From contig NZ_BBXF01000002.1 in NCBI RefSeq assembly GCF_001570585.1, forward strand, positions 310,001-374,000: a stretch of 64,000 nt of DNA. Reading direction: 5' to 3'. Under the pieces are notes generated by a model. That model was not told where the DNA came from, made no database searches, and saw only the letters and a list, made by a program, of their open reading frames with translations. Made by a program: the position numbers and the translations under genes. Below, one piece after another: positions 52,462 to 61,877 of this stretch (within the stretch, counting starts at the first letter, position 1; each line of letters begins with the position of its first letter). Source of the stretch: Herbidospora daliensis (lineage in GTDB: Bacteria; Actinomycetota; Actinomycetes; Streptosporangiales; Streptosporangiaceae).

Positions 52462-54755
52462 AACGTCCAGTCGCGGATCTCGGGCGCGTCCTCCCCGTGT
52501 TCACGGGTGTGCGCACGCGCCCGCAGGCGCGCGTCGGTCATCTCCTGGCGGAGGGCGGCGTACCGGACCCCGAGCCCTTCCACTCGGTCGATCACGTCTC
52601 TGACCAGGTGGAAGCGGTCGATTCCGTTGAGCATGGCCATGTCGAAGGGGGTCGTGGTGGTGCCCTCCTCGCGGTAGCCGCGCACGTGGAAGTTGTCGTG
52701 GCCGTGCCGTTTGTAGGTCAGCCGGTGGATCAGCCACGGGTAGCCGTGGAAGTTGAAGATGACCGGCCGGTCGGTGGTGAACAGGGCGTCGAACTCGGCG
52801 TCGGGCAGGCCGTGGGGGTGTTCCCCGGGCGGCTGGAGGCGCATCAGGTCGACGACGTTGATGACGCGTACCCGCAGGTCGGGCAGTTTCTCCCGGAGCA
52901 GCGAGACGGCGGCGAGCGTCTCCAGCGTCGGGACGTCGCCCGCGCAGGCCAGCACCACGTCGGGCTCCTGGCCCGCGTCGTTGGAGGCCCAGTCGATGAT
53001 GCCCAGGCCCCGGGTGCAGTGGACGACCGCCTCCTCGCGGTCGAACAGGTCGAGCACCGGCTGCTTCCCGGCGACGACGACGTTGACGTAGTCGCGCGAC
53101 CGGAGGCAGTGGTCGGCGACCGAGAGCAGCGTGTTGGCGTCCGGCGGCAGGTAGACCCGCACGACGCTCGCCTTCTTGTTCAGCACGACGTCGAGGAAGC
53201 CCGGATCCTGGTGGGTGAACCCGTTGTGGTCCTGCCGCCAGACGTGCGAGGAGAGCAGGTAGTTGAGCGAGGCCACCGGCCGCCGCCACGGGATCTCGCG
53301 GGCGGTGTCGAGCCACTTGGCGTGCTGGTTGAACATGGCGTCGACGATGTGGATGAACGCCTCGTAGCAGTTGAACAGCCCGTGCCGACCGGTCAGCAGG
53401 TAGCCCTCCAGCCAGCCCTGGCACAGGTGCTCCGACAGCACCTCCATGACCCGCCCGCCCGGCTGGAGGTTCTCGTCGGTCGGCAGCGTCGCCGCCTGCC
53501 ACTCCTTGCCGGTCGCCTCGTAGACCGCCTGGAGCCGGTTCGACGCGGTCTCGTCGGGGCCCATCAGCCGGAACGAACGCGGGTTGGCCGCGATGACGTC
53601 GCGCAGGAACGTGCCGAGCACCTGCGTCGGCGAGGTCGACGCGGTGCCGGGCCGCTCGATCGCCACGGCGTAGTCGCGGAAGTCGGGCAGCACGAGCGGC
53701 CGGAGCAGTTCTCCCCCGTTGGCGTGCGGGTTGGCGCTCATGCGCTTCGGGCCCTTCGGCACCAGCCCGACGACCTCGGGGTAGGGCCGGCCCGTGTCGT
53801 CGAACAGCTCCTCGGGCTTGTACGACCGCATCCAGGCCGCCAATTGCTCCCGATGCCCGTCGTCGGTGCGGACCTCCGAAAGCGGCACCTGATGGGCCCG
53901 CCAGGTGCCCTCGACGGGCTTGCCGTCGACCTCCTTGGGCCCGGTCCACCCCTTCGGCGTCCTGAGAATGATCATCGGAAGGTGTTCCGGGCGGGTCGCG
54001 ATCTCGTCGAACACGGCGTCGAGGGTGCTCGCCATCAGCGGGTGGACGACGTCGGGGTCGTCGCCCTCGACCACGTAGGGCCGGTAGCCGTAGCCCTCCA
54101 TCAGCTTGGCCAGCTCGGCCGGGGGAATCCGGGCCAGGAACGACGGGTTGGCGATCTTGTAGCCGTTGAGATGCAGGATCGGCAGCACGACGCCGTCCTT
54201 GCGGGGGTGCCGGAACTTGTTCGAGTGCCAGCTCCCGGCCAGCGGCCCGGTCTCGGCCTCGCCGTCGCCGATCACGCAGGCCACGACCAGGTCGGGGTTG
54301 TCGAACGCGGCCCCGTAGGCGTGCGCCAGCGAGTAGCCCAGCTCACCGCCCTCGTGGATCGACCCGGGCGTCTCCGGGGCGGCGTGGCTGGGGATCCCGC
54401 CCGGGAAGGAGAACTGGCGGAACAGGCGGCGCATGCCGGCGGCGTCCTGCGAGACGTCGGGATAGAGCTCGCTGTAGGTGCCCTCCAGCCAGGCGTGCGC
54501 CACGGTCGCGGGGCCGCCGTGTCCCGGACCGGCGATGTAGATCATGTCCTGGCCGCGTTCGGTGATGATCCGGTTGAGGTGGGCGAAGACGAAGTTGAGG
54601 CCCGGGGTGGTGCCCCAGTGGCCAAGCAGGCGCGGCTTGATGTGCTCCGGTCGCAGCGGCTCGGTCAGCAGCGGGTTGTCGAGCAGATAGATCTGCCCGG
54701 CCGAGAGATAGTTGGCGGCCCGCCAGTACGCGGAGACCTGCTGGAGTGCATCCAT
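52458..54755 (-). CDS. xfp: Phosphoketolase (Xfp)
   Basis: A 765-residue thiamine-diphosphate enzyme that splits xylulose 5-phosphate (and possibly fructose 6-phosphate) with phosphate to acetyl phosphate. Typical sequences are [39 protein letters not shown], the ThDP-binding [16 protein letters not shown], and [18 protein letters not shown]. Close to the family length of about 790. The ATG at 54755 has a weak ribosome site. It diverges from acetate kinase over only 40 nt, so acetyl phosphate made here can be turned into acetate and ATP by the neighbour. Confidence 0.97.
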   Translation of the reverse strand: MDALQQVSAYWRAANYLSAGQIYLLDNPLLTEPLRPEHIKPRLLGHWGTTPGLNFVFAHLNRIITERGQDMIYIAGPGHGGPATVAHAWLEGTYSELYPDVSQDAAGMRRLFRQFSFPGGIPSHAAPETPGSIHEGGELGYSLAHAYGAAFDNPDLVVACVIGDGEAETGPLAGSWHSNKFRHPRKDGVVLPILHLNGYKIANPSFLARIPPAELAKLMEGYGYRPYVVEGDDPDVVHPLMASTLDAVFDEIATRPEHLPMIILRTPKGWTGPKEVDGKPVEGTWRAHQVPLSEVRTDDGHREQLAAWMRSYKPEELFDDTGRPYPEVVGLVPKGPKRMSANPHANGGELLRPLVLPDFRDYAVAIERPGTASTSPTQVLGTFLRDVIAANPRSFRLMGPDETASNRLQAVYEATGKEWQAATLPTDENLQPGGRVMEVLSEHLCQGWLEGYLLTGRHGLFNCYEAFIHIVDAMFNQHAKWLDTAREIPWRRPVASLNYLLSSHVWRQDHNGFTHQDPGFLDVVLNKKASVVRVYLPPDANTLLSVADHCLRSRDYVNVVVAGKQPVLDLFDREEAVVHCTRGLGIIDWASNDAGQEPDVVLACAGDVPTLETLAAVSLLREKLPDLRVRVINVVDLMRLQPPGEHPHGLPDAEFDALFTTDRPVIFNFHGYPWLIHRLTYKRHGHDNFHVRGYREEGTTTTPFDMAMLNGIDRFHLVRDVIDRVEGLGVRYAALRQEMTDARLRARAHTREHGEDAPEIRDWTF

Positions 54756-54795
54756 TCGAGGTCTCTACCCGGCTTCGCGGGGAAGTGTCCTTGTC

Positions 54796-55836
54796 GTGAG
54801 AGTTCTGACGGTCAACGCCGGTTCGTCGAGTCTGCAGCTCCACCTCGTCTCCTCGGACGGCGACGTGCTCGCCAAGCACCACGTGGAGCAGGCCCCCACC
54901 TCGGCCGACGCCCTGCTGGAGTTCCTCGACGAGAAGCCCGACGCGATCTCCCACCGGCTGGTGCACGGCGGGCCGATCGTGCGCAAACCGGTCAGGGCCT
55001 CGGTGGAGCTGGTCGACCGGCTGTCGGAGATCTCCGACCTCGCCCCGCTTCATCTGCCCCCGGCGCTGAAGCTGATCAGGGCGTCGCTGGAGGCGCTGCC
55101 CGACGTGCCGCAGGTGCTCTGCCCCGACACCGCCTTCCACGCCGGCCTGCCCGACGTGGCGGCGACCTACCCGATCCCCGCCGACTGGCGCACCCGCTTC
55201 GGCCTGCGCCGCTACGGCTTCCACGGCCTCTCCTACGCCCACGCCCTCCGCCGGGCCGGCGAGCTGGTCGAGGCGTCCCAGCTGGTCATGTGCCACCTGG
55301 GCGGCGGCGCGTCGGTGTGCGCGGTGCGCGACGGCCGGTCGATGGACACCTCGATGGGCTTCACGCCTCTGGAGGGCGTGCCGATGAGCAAGCGGTCGGG
55401 CAGCGTCGACCCCGGCATGCTGCTGTGGCTCCTCGACGGGCGGCTCACCCTGGCCGAGCTCCGCGACGGGCTGGAGCGGCACTCCGGCCTGCTGGGCCTC
55501 TCGGACGGCTTCTCCGGCGACACCCGCGACCTGGTCGAGGCGGGCGACACGTTCACCCTCGACGTCTACTGCCACCGCGTCGCCCGCGAGATCGCCGCCG
55601 CCGCGACCTCGCTCGACCGACTCGACGCCCTGGTGTTCACCGGCGAGATCGGCTGGGACCAGCCGGAGGTGCGCGTGGGCGTCTGCCGCCGCCTCGGATT
55701 GCTGGGAGTGCGGGAGCCGGTGGGTGGCAACCGTACCGACGACGGCCTGATCAGCACCGATGGGGTGCCGGTCGTGGTCGTCGAGACCCGGGAAGAGCTC
55801 CAGCTCGCCCGCGAAGCAGGTTTTGTTCTGACGTAG
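54796..55836 (+). CDS. ackA: Acetate kinase
   Basis: A 346-residue acetate kinase: acetyl phosphate plus ADP to acetate plus ATP. Key parts are VLTVNAGSSSLQL at the N-terminus, SHRLVHGGP, RRYGFHGLSY, CHLGGGASVCAV and FTGEIGWDQPEVR. It is about 50 residues shorter than E. coli AckA, as in several actinobacterial Xfp-linked kinases. The GTG at 54796 begins the conserved strand; the frame is open to 54712, inside the xfp start. The divergent pairing with xfp points to a phosphoketolase pathway. Confidence 0.94.
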   Translation: MRVLTVNAGSSSLQLHLVSSDGDVLAKHHVEQAPTSADALLEFLDEKPDAISHRLVHGGPIVRKPVRASVELVDRLSEISDLAPLHLPPALKLIRASLEALPDVPQVLCPDTAFHAGLPDVAATYPIPADWRTRFGLRRYGFHGLSYAHALRRAGELVEASQLVMCHLGGGASVCAVRDGRSMDTSMGFTPLEGVPMSKRSGSVDPGMLLWLLDGRLTLAELRDGLERHSGLLGLSDGFSGDTRDLVEAGDTFTLDVYCHRVAREIAAAATSLDRLDALVFTGEIGWDQPEVRVGVCRRLGLLGVREPVGGNRTDDGLISTDGVPVVVVETREELQLAREAGFVLT

Positions 55837-55879
55837 CCGGTTATGAGTCGGGGCATCCCCCCTGGTCTTTAGGGGTCTC

Positions 55880-56446
55880 ATGTCGCGCACCGGATGGCCC
55901 GGATCGATCGTGGTCCTGGTGATACTCGCGGTCTTGGCCATCGGCCTGCCGCTGGCGAACTCGGTCGTCGCCGACGGCGCCGTGCCGCTCAAGGCGGGCA
56001 GCGTCGTCGAGGTCGGCCAGGAGCTCGACGGCGGATCGCGCCCCATCTCCATGGTCGTGCCCGCCGGATGGGCGTTCGACGAGGGCGCGTCGTCGTTGTC
56101 GGAGTCGGTGTCGCTGGTCAGCGGCGGGGCGACCGTGCAGCTCGGCGTGATCGACGTCGAGGCGGCCACCCCGCAGGAGCTCTGGGCCGGCCAGCGCCTG
56201 ATCTTCCAGGCGCAGGGCGTGCCCATCACGGCCGAGAGCCCCACCCCGATCACGACCACGCAGGGCGTGCCCGGCCTGGCCGGCATGATCACCGTGGACG
56301 ACCACATCGGCACCCAGGCGGTCTTCGCCGCCCCCACGCAGGGCGCGAGCGTGCTGGTGGCCGGCGACCCGGCCGCCATCGCCTCCCGCAGCGACGACAT
56401 CACCCAGATGATCGCCTCGATCCAGTTCGCCGGAGCCCCGCAGTGA
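55880..56446 (+). CDS. Hypothetical membrane-anchored protein
   Basis: A 188-residue protein with one N-terminal hydrophobic helix (SIVVLVILAVLAIGLPLA, about 9-26) and an extracytoplasmic domain of alternating strands (SMVVPAGWAFDEG, GATVQLGVIDVEA, GTQAVFAAP). No family is recognised. The stop overlaps the GTG of the PrsW-type gene, so both are made together; it may be a substrate or regulator of that protease, but this is inference. Confidence 0.6.
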   Translation: MSRTGWPGSIVVLVILAVLAIGLPLANSVVADGAVPLKAGSVVEVGQELDGGSRPISMVVPAGWAFDEGASSLSESVSLVSGGATVQLGVIDVEAATPQELWAGQRLIFQAQGVPITAESPTPITTTQGVPGLAGMITVDDHIGTQAVFAAPTQGASVLVAGDPAAIASRSDDITQMIASIQFAGAPQ

Positions 56447-57306
56447 CCGGCCGCCCGGCCTTCTGGGTCTGGCTCCTCGGCGTCGTCATGGGCACCCTGC
56501 TCGTCTACACGACGCTCGTCCCGCAGGCCCGGGTGTTCACGGTCGGCGCCCTGATCGCGTTGTGCGTGCTGGTGCCGGTGCTGCTGGTCGCGTTCTGGTT
56601 GTTCACCCGCATCCGGCCGCTGCGCGCCGCGCCGATCGGCTATTCGTGGATGGCCCTGGCCTGGGGCGGCCTGGCCGCGTTCGGCGTCGCGTTCCTGGCC
56701 AACACCGCCTTCAACGCGATCCTCACCAAGACCACCACCCCGCTCTTCGCCGACCGCTGGGCCGACGCCATCGTCGCCCCGCTCGACGAGGAGACCGCGA
56801 AACTGGCCGGAGTCGCCCTGATCGCGCTGATCGCCCCCTGGGTCATGTCGGGTGCGCTGGCCGGATTCGGCTACGGCGCGATCGTCGGCCTGGCCTTCCA
56901 GATCGTCGAAGACCTCCTGTACGTCTTCAACACCATCATCGCGACCGGCGGCATCATGCAGAGCGGCGACACCGTCGAATCGTTGTTCGCCCGGCTGGTC
57001 TACTCGGCCTGGTGGAGCCACTGGGCCATGACCGCGGTCGCCGGAGCCGGCCTCGGCTACGCCATCGCGCGCACCGACCGCACCGCCGCGACGCGGGTCA
57101 CCGTGGCCGTCTCGACCTGGATCCTGGCCATGCTGATGCACGCCTGGTGGGACTCGCCCCTGCTCCCCGACTCGACCTTCGCCAAGGGAATCCCGCTGCT
57201 GGTCATCGCGATCGTGGTGTTCATCGCGGCCCGGCACATGGACCGGCGGTCAATCGCGTACGGAGATCCCCAGCGAGTGAGCCATACGTGGGGCCAGGTC
57301 GAGTAG
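56443..57306 (+). CDS. PrsW-family intramembrane metalloprotease
   Basis: A 287-residue polytopic protein with about eight hydrophobic segments. DEETAKLAG at 115-123 supplies the EExxK motif (Glu116, Glu117, Lys120); FQIVEDLLYV and WWSHWAMTAVAGAG and MHAWWDSP provide the further conserved acidic and histidine residues expected for PrsW. Family members cleave membrane proteins such as anti-sigma factors. The GTG at 56443 overlaps the upstream stop (GTGA). It overlaps the convergent pentapeptide-repeat gene by 57 nt. Confidence 0.85.
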   Translation: MTGRPAFWVWLLGVVMGTLLVYTTLVPQARVFTVGALIALCVLVPVLLVAFWLFTRIRPLRAAPIGYSWMALAWGGLAAFGVAFLANTAFNAILTKTTTPLFADRWADAIVAPLDEETAKLAGVALIALIAPWVMSGALAGFGYGAIVGLAFQIVEDLLYVFNTIIATGGIMQSGDTVESLFARLVYSAWWSHWAMTAVAGAGLGYAIARTDRTAATRVTVAVSTWILAMLMHAWWDSPLLPDSTFAKGIPLLVIAIVVFIAARHMDRRSIAYGDPQRVSHTWGQVE

Positions 57307-57894
57307 CTGGCTCATCGAGATCGTCGAGCCGCGCAGCGACTCAAGACCGCCGTCGATACCCAGACTGCGGGCCTGCCGGAAGTCGACCTTGGTGAGCTGC
57401 GCCTTGTCGAACCGGAGCTCCTCCAGCTCCGACCCCGGGAACGACACCTCCTTGAGGGTCGCCCCGGCGAAGTCGACCTCGCGCAGCAGGCAGTCTTCGA
57501 AGATGACGTTCCGCAACGTGGCCGACCGCAGGTTCACCGAGTCGAGCTTGCAGTTGTGGAAGGTCACCTGGTGGACCCGGGAGCCGAACATCGGCACGCC
57601 CGACATCGCGCTGGAGATCACCTCGACGTCGAACCAGTCGCTCTCGGCGAGGTTCACCCCGATCCACCGGACGGTGTGGAACCAGACGTCGTTGTAGCGG
57701 CTCCGGTCCATGCGGCTGTCGTTGATCGTGACCTGCTGGACCGCCGACTCCATGAACCGGGCGCCGACCGTGTTGACGTCGTCGAACGTGGCGTCACGCA
57801 GATGGACGCCGTCGTAGTCGCCCTCCCGTTCGAGGTCTCCGGTCAGGAGTTCGAGGTAGGGGGCGTAGGGGAGGTCTTCGAGTTCGCGCGGCAT
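57250..57894 (-). CDS. Pentapeptide-repeat protein
   Basis: A 214-residue protein with successive A(D/N)LxX-like pentads in the region about 85-175 (VNLAESDWFDVEVISSAM, LDSVNLRSATLRNVIFEDCLLREVDFAGATLKEVSF, quoted in part), which would fold into a right-handed quadrilateral beta-helix. Such proteins can mimic DNA and bind gyrase, or act as structural scaffolds; nothing decides here. The start is ATG 57894. It overlaps the end of the PrsW-type gene; the EF-hand gene in the same direction ends 30 nt upstream. Confidence 0.88.
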   Translation of the reverse strand: MPRELEDLPYAPYLELLTGDLEREGDYDGVHLRDATFDDVNTVGARFMESAVQQVTINDSRMDRSRYNDVWFHTVRWIGVNLAESDWFDVEVISSAMSGVPMFGSRVHQVTFHNCKLDSVNLRSATLRNVIFEDCLLREVDFAGATLKEVSFPGSELEELRFDKAQLTKVDFRQARSLGIDGGLESLRGSTISMSQLLDLAPRMAHSLGISVRD

Positions 57895-57924
57895 CGCGCC
57901 ATTGTCGCAACCGGGTCTGTCATT

Positions 57925-58455
57925 TCAGCGGGCCGGCACATCGATCCGGCCGAAGACCAGCGACCCCGACGAGCGCTGGTCGTCGCCCGACCAGAACTCC
58001 GCCCACAGTTCGCCGAACTCCGAGCGCGACAGGTAGCCGTCGCCGTCGCCGTCGAGTTCGTCGAAGACGTCGTCGGTGTCGGTCGGCACGCCGGTCCAGC
58101 CCACGATCAGCTGGTTGTACTCGCGGGCCGAGATCTGCCCGTCGGCGTTGGCGTCGACCGCGTCGAACATCGACAGGGCCGTGGTGGCCATCGCGTGGGG
58201 CATCTCGTTGAGGCGGTCGACGATCACCATGACGTCGTCGAGGGTCACCCGTTCGTCGCCGTCGCGGTCGGCTGTGAGGAGGGTGGCCCACCAGTTCATC
58301 ATGATCGCGTAGATGCGGCCCTTGGGCTGCCCCTGGATCGCCGCCCACCGGCTCGCCAGCGCCTCGAAGTCGGACTCGGTCAGGTAGCCGTCGCCGTCGA
58401 CGTCCATCGCGCGGAAGACACCGGTGATCTTGCGGTACTGAAACTTGGTAGCCAT
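57925..58455 (-). CDS. EF-hand calcium-binding protein (calerythrin-like)
   Basis: A 176-residue protein with four EF-hand loops: DVDGDGYLTESDF, DRDGDERVTLDDV, DANADGQISAREY and DGDGDGYLSRSEF, all with acidic residues at positions 1, 3, 5 and 12 (or Val at the last position of the second). Length and spacing resemble calerythrin, a calcium buffer or sensor of actinomycetes. AAGGGAG lies 8 nt before ATG 58455; the frame is open further to 58608 without support. Probably cytosolic, as no signal peptide is seen. Confidence 0.92.
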   Translation of the reverse strand: MATKFQYRKITGVFRAMDVDGDGYLTESDFEALASRWAAIQGQPKGRIYAIMMNWWATLLTADRDGDERVTLDDVMVIVDRLNEMPHAMATTALSMFDAVDANADGQISAREYNQLIVGWTGVPTDTDDVFDELDGDGDGYLSRSEFGELWAEFWSGDDQRSSGSLVFGRIDVPAR

Positions 58456-58541
58456 CGGGCCACTCCCTTCACGGGTGGGGGGACCTTGATGGTCACCAAC
58501 CCGGGCGAGCGGCCACGATGACACTCTCAGTGACAGTTCTC

Positions 58542-59264
58542 TTACTGGGAGTGAACCGCCGTGAAGTCCATGATCTGGCGCCACGCGTCGTCGCAGGCCT
58601 CGGCCCATTCGGCGAACGAACGGTCGAAGAACGAGTGGGGGGCGCCGTCATAAATGACAGACCTGTTGGGTGTGCCGGCGGCGTCGAGGGCGGCGGTGAA
58701 GCCGTCGAACTCCTCCGGGGTGGACGCCGTGTCGGCGCCGCCGCGCAGCAGCAGGATCGGGGCGCCGGGCGTGGCCGGCACCTCGCCGATGCGGCGGATC
58801 GCCCCGTAGAAGCCGATCGCGCCCGCCAGACCGCTGCCGTGGGCGCCCAGCCGCCACGAGTGGGAGCCGCCGAAGCAGAAGCCCACGGTGAAGACCGGCG
58901 CGGGCAGCTCGGCCCGGGCGGCGGCGACGTCCATGCCGACCTGCTCCGGGGTGACCTGGGCGATGTGGGGCTGCCAGTCGAAGTCTTCGCCCCGATCATC
59001 GGTTTCGGCCGTGCGGCCGAAATAGTCGATCGCGATGGTGCGGAAACCCGCTTCGGCGAACCGGACGGCCAGGTCCTGGTAGTAGGGGTGGAGGCCGCGG
59101 ATGTCCGGCAGGATGATCACCGAACGGCCGTTGGGCTCGGCGGGTTCGGCCCGGTAGGCCAGGAAGCGGGTGCCGTCTTCGCTGGTCAGCGTGGTCTGCT
59201 CATGAGAGGCGACCGCCCCCGCCACCGGCGGCGCGGGTGGCCTGCTGTCGGTGCTGTGACACAT
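58542..59264 (-). CDS. Dienelactone hydrolase family protein
   Basis: A 240-residue alpha/beta hydrolase of the dienelactone hydrolase type. The nucleophile Cys130 lies in VGFCFGGSHSW; Asp in RGGADTAS and His in GAPHSFFDRS complete the triad. Residues 1-20 are a Pro/Ala-rich tail without function. The substrate is unknown. It lies 12 nt downstream of a TetR-family gene and in the same direction, so it may belong to that hydrolase-TetR transcript. Confidence 0.92.
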   Translation of the reverse strand: MCHSTDSRPPAPPVAGAVASHEQTTLTSEDGTRFLAYRAEPAEPNGRSVIILPDIRGLHPYYQDLAVRFAEAGFRTIAIDYFGRTAETDDRGEDFDWQPHIAQVTPEQVGMDVAAARAELPAPVFTVGFCFGGSHSWRLGAHGSGLAGAIGFYGAIRRIGEVPATPGAPILLLRGGADTASTPEEFDGFTAALDAAGTPNRSVIYDGAPHSFFDRSFAEWAEACDDAWRQIMDFTAVHSQ

Positions 59265-59276
59265 GGGGCGATCTTG

Positions 59277-59831
59277 TCACACGGGTTCGGGCAGGCCCGA
59301 GATCACCATCCCGATCAGCCGGTGGTAACTCTCGTCGATGGCGTACGGGAGACCGAAACCGCCGACCGCCTCGATGGTGACGAACCCGTGGATGGCGGCG
59401 CGCAGCGCGCGGGTGACGTGGATGGCCTGTTCGCCTTCGAGGCCGTACGACCGCAGCGTGGCCAGGCTGATGTCGATGAGCTTCTGGCCGGCCTTCGACA
59501 ACTCCGGCGAGGCGGTCTGGATCATGGCGGCGTAGCGGCCGGGGTGGTCTTTCACGTAGCCGCGCCAGGCGTCGGCGTAGGCGCGCAGGGCGTCTTCGCC
59601 CGACCGGCCGGCGACGGCGGCGAAGGCGCGGTCGGCCAGTTCGCCCATCACCCTGATCGACACGAGCTCGGTGAGCTCGGCCAGGTTGCGCACGTGCTTG
59701 TAGAGAGAGGGCGTGGCGACCCCGGCACGGGCCGCGACCGCCGACAGGGTGACGGCGGCCGGGCCGTGCTCGTCGACGATCGCCATGGCGAGGTCGACGA
59801 CGATCTCGGGCGTCAGGCCCGCCCTAGCCAC
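59277..59831 (-). CDS. TetR-family transcriptional regulator
   Basis: A 184-residue TetR-type repressor. The helix-turn-helix is at about 27-48 (VTLSAVAARAGVATPSLYKHVRNLAEL). The C-terminal domain with TRALRAAIHGFVTIEAVGGFGLP is of the WHG type. The start is GTG 59831, overlapping the end of the upstream hydrolase by 8 nt. A perfect palindrome just upstream of that hydrolase is the probable operator, so the regulator would control its own operon. Confidence 0.93.
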   Translation of the reverse strand: MARAGLTPEIVVDLAMAIVDEHGPAAVTLSAVAARAGVATPSLYKHVRNLAELTELVSIRVMGELADRAFAAVAGRSGEDALRAYADAWRGYVKDHPGRYAAMIQTASPELSKAGQKLIDISLATLRSYGLEGEQAIHVTRALRAAIHGFVTIEAVGGFGLPYAIDESYHRLIGMVISGLPEPV

Positions 59832-60645
59832 GCGTGTGCTCCGCGAGGAACGGCAGCATGACGTCGGCGACCTGGTTCGGGAACTGGGCGTGGGGGTAGT
59901 GGCCGGCGCCCGGGATCATCGCGACGGTCGCCGACCGCGCGGTCGCGGCGATGCCCTCGGCCTCGGCGCGGGGGTCGCCCCAGTCGGGGTCGCGGTCGCC
60001 CATCACGACCAGCGCGGGGGCCTTCAGCCGGGGCAGCTTCTCGCCCGCGTCGACCGGCGGGTTCATGCCCATCTTCGCCACGACGTCCATGTGCAGCGTG
60101 GTCTCCAGCTCACTGAGGTAGGCCTGCCAGTCGGCGGGCTTGACGCCCGGGTAGGCGTGGTCGAGGTACTTCTTCCACAACTTCACGCTGCGCAGGGCCG
60201 CGGTTCCCATCAGCAGCATCATGCCGCGCCGGTGGTGGCCGTCGCGCAGCAGGGCGCCGAAGTCGATCTTCTGCGCCCGGGTGAACGGCCCGACCAGCAC
60301 GACGGCGCTGACCAGGTCGGGCGCGTCGACGGCCGCGATCGTCGCCGACCCGCCGGCGAACGAGTGGCCCACGACGACGGCCGGGCCGCCGAGCTCTCTG
60401 ATCAGCGCGACGACGTCGTTCGCGGTGTCGGTACGCGTGTAGGAGGCCCACTTCGCGGACGAGTCGCCGTGCCCGCGCAGGTCGACCGAGGCGACCCGGT
60501 AACCGGCCGCGACCAGCTTCGGCGCGAGGAACCGGAAGGCCCTGCGGCCGTCGCCCATGCCGTGGACCAGGACGACCAGGGGGCCGTCGCCGTCGATCTC
60601 GTAGGCGATCCGGCCGCCCTCGCGCTCCAAGTAGCTAATGCTCAT
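59824..60645 (-). CDS. Alpha/beta fold hydrolase
   Basis: A 273-residue alpha/beta hydrolase: oxyanion HGMGDG near residue 30, nucleophile Ser in VVGHSFAGGSA near 95, Asp in GDRDPDWGD and His in GAGHYPHAQ. A lid region lies between. Substrates of such enzymes are small esters, lactones or epoxides. It is the first gene of a unit with the TetR regulator and perhaps the dienelactone-type hydrolase. The palindrome at 60652-60666 lies directly upstream of the start. Confidence 0.92.
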   Translation of the reverse strand: MSISYLEREGGRIAYEIDGDGPLVVLVHGMGDGRRAFRFLAPKLVAAGYRVASVDLRGHGDSSAKWASYTRTDTANDVVALIRELGGPAVVVGHSFAGGSATIAAVDAPDLVSAVVLVGPFTRAQKIDFGALLRDGHHRRGMMLLMGTAALRSVKLWKKYLDHAYPGVKPADWQAYLSELETTLHMDVVAKMGMNPPVDAGEKLPRLKAPALVVMGDRDPDWGDPRAEAEGIAATARSATVAMIPGAGHYPHAQFPNQVADVMLPFLAEHTRG

Positions 60646-60651
60646 AGCTCA

Positions 60652-60666
60652 AAAGCTAATAGCTTT
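60652..60666. promoter_or_regulatory. Putative TetR operator palindrome
   Basis: The perfect 15-bp palindrome AAAGCTA-A-TAGCTTT lies 7 nt upstream of the alpha/beta hydrolase start, within an A/T-rich stretch carrying extra AGCT half-sites (60633, 60646, 60667). Size, symmetry and place fit a binding site for the TetR regulator encoded in this operon. Confidence 0.6.
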
Positions 60667-60686
60667 AGCTTCAGTCGTCAAGGCCT

Positions 60687-61877
60687 CTACCGACATCGCC
60701 GGGCTCTGGTCTGGAGGTAGCGCTGGCGCGGCAGGCTCGTCGACGCCTCGGCGGCCTCCAGGTAGGCCGCCCGCGCCGCCGTCAGGTCGCCCGTCAGCTC
60801 CAGCAGGTGGGCCCGTACGCCGAGCACCCGGTGGTCGACCGGGCGGATCTCCGACAGCGCCGCCAGACCGGCGGCCGGGCCCTCGGTCATGGCCAGGGCG
60901 ACCACCCGGTTCAGGGCCACCACCGGGGTGGGGGTCATCTCGTAGAGGGCGTCGTACAGGGCCCTGATCTGGGGCCAGTCGGTGTCGGCGGGGGCCGGGG
61001 CCTCGTCGTGGAGGGCGGCGACGGCGGCCTGGAGCTGGTAGGGGCCCGGTTCGCCGCGCGGGAGGGCCTCCTCCAGCAGGGCGACGCCTTCGGCGATCTG
61101 GGCCGGGTCCCACAGGGAGCGGTCCTGCTCGTCCATGGGGATCAGAGCGCCGCCGGGGCCGGTGCGGGCGGCGCGGCGGGCGTCGGTCAGCAGCATCAGC
61201 GCCAGCAGGCCCGCGACCTCGCCGTCGTGCGGCAGGGTGCGGCGGAGCATGCGGGTCAGCCTGATCGCCTCGCGAGCCAGTTCGACCCGCTGCAACTCGG
61301 GGCCCGAGGTGGTCGCGTAGCCCTCGTTGAAGATCAGGTAGAGGACGTGCAGGACCACGCCCAGGCGGTCGGCGCGGTCGCGGGGCAGGCCGAAGGGCTG
61401 GCCGCTCTCCTTGATAGTCCGCTTGGCGCGGGTGATGCGCCGGGTCATGGTCGCCTCGGGGACCAGGAAGGCGCGGGCGATCTCGGCCGTGGTCAGGCCG
61501 CCGACGGCGCGCAGGGTCAGCGCGATCTGCGACGCCGGCGACAACGACGGGTGGCAGCACATGAACAGCAGCACCAGGGTGTCGTCTCCGGTGGCGGGCG
61601 GGTCGGCCGGGACGGGGGTCCAGCGGGCCACCGCCTCCTCGCGCTCCCGGCGGGCCCGCTGGCTGCGCAGCAGGTCGGTCAGGCGGCGGGCGGCGACGGT
61701 GATCAGCCACGCCTTCGGGTCGTCGGGCTCCCCCTCGGCCGGCCACTGGATGGCGGCGGCCAGCAGCGCCTCCTGGACGGCGTCCTCGGCCGTGTCGAAG
61801 TGGCCGTAGCGGCGCACCAGCGCGGCGAGGACCCGCGGCGCGTGCTCGCGCAGCAGGTCCTCCACGTCACGACTCAT
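60687..61877 (-). CDS. RNA polymerase sigma factor, ECF42/SigJ-like with C-terminal extension
   Basis: A 396-residue ECF sigma factor. Region 2 is LRREHAP...VRRYGHFDTAEDAVQEALLAA (near 8-45), and region 4 has LTLRAVGGLTTAEIARAFLVPEATMTRRITRAKRTI near 125-165. About 200 residues of TPR-like helical extension follow (YQLQAAVAALHDEA, NRVVALAMTEG), as known for the ECF42 group. No anti-sigma gene is seen; the group is instead tied to a DGPF (YCII) protein, and exactly such a gene precedes it with an ATGA overlap. The 3' end lies near the TetR operator region. Confidence 0.93.
   Translation of the reverse strand: MSRDVEDLLREHAPRVLAALVRRYGHFDTAEDAVQEALLAAAIQWPAEGEPDDPKAWLITVAARRLTDLLRSQRARREREEAVARWTPVPADPPATGDDTLVLLFMCCHPSLSPASQIALTLRAVGGLTTAEIARAFLVPEATMTRRITRAKRTIKESGQPFGLPRDRADRLGVVLHVLYLIFNEGYATTSGPELQRVELAREAIRLTRMLRRTLPHDGEVAGLLALMLLTDARRAARTGPGGALIPMDEQDRSLWDPAQIAEGVALLEEALPRGEPGPYQLQAAVAALHDEAPAPADTDWPQIRALYDALYEMTPTPVVALNRVVALAMTEGPAAGLAALSEIRPVDHRVLGVRAHLLELTGDLTAARAAYLEAAEASTSLPRQRYLQTRARRCR

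Noticed and set aside
50706-55922. A 1738-codon open frame on the plus strand
   Set aside because: It runs through and antisense to HxlR, MFS, phosphoketolase and acetate kinase, all of which have clear family motifs. Such frames arise from GC-rich codon bias.
54343-57237. A 964-codon minus-strand frame
   Set aside because: Antisense to acetate kinase, the PrsW-type gene and its neighbour, with no domain.
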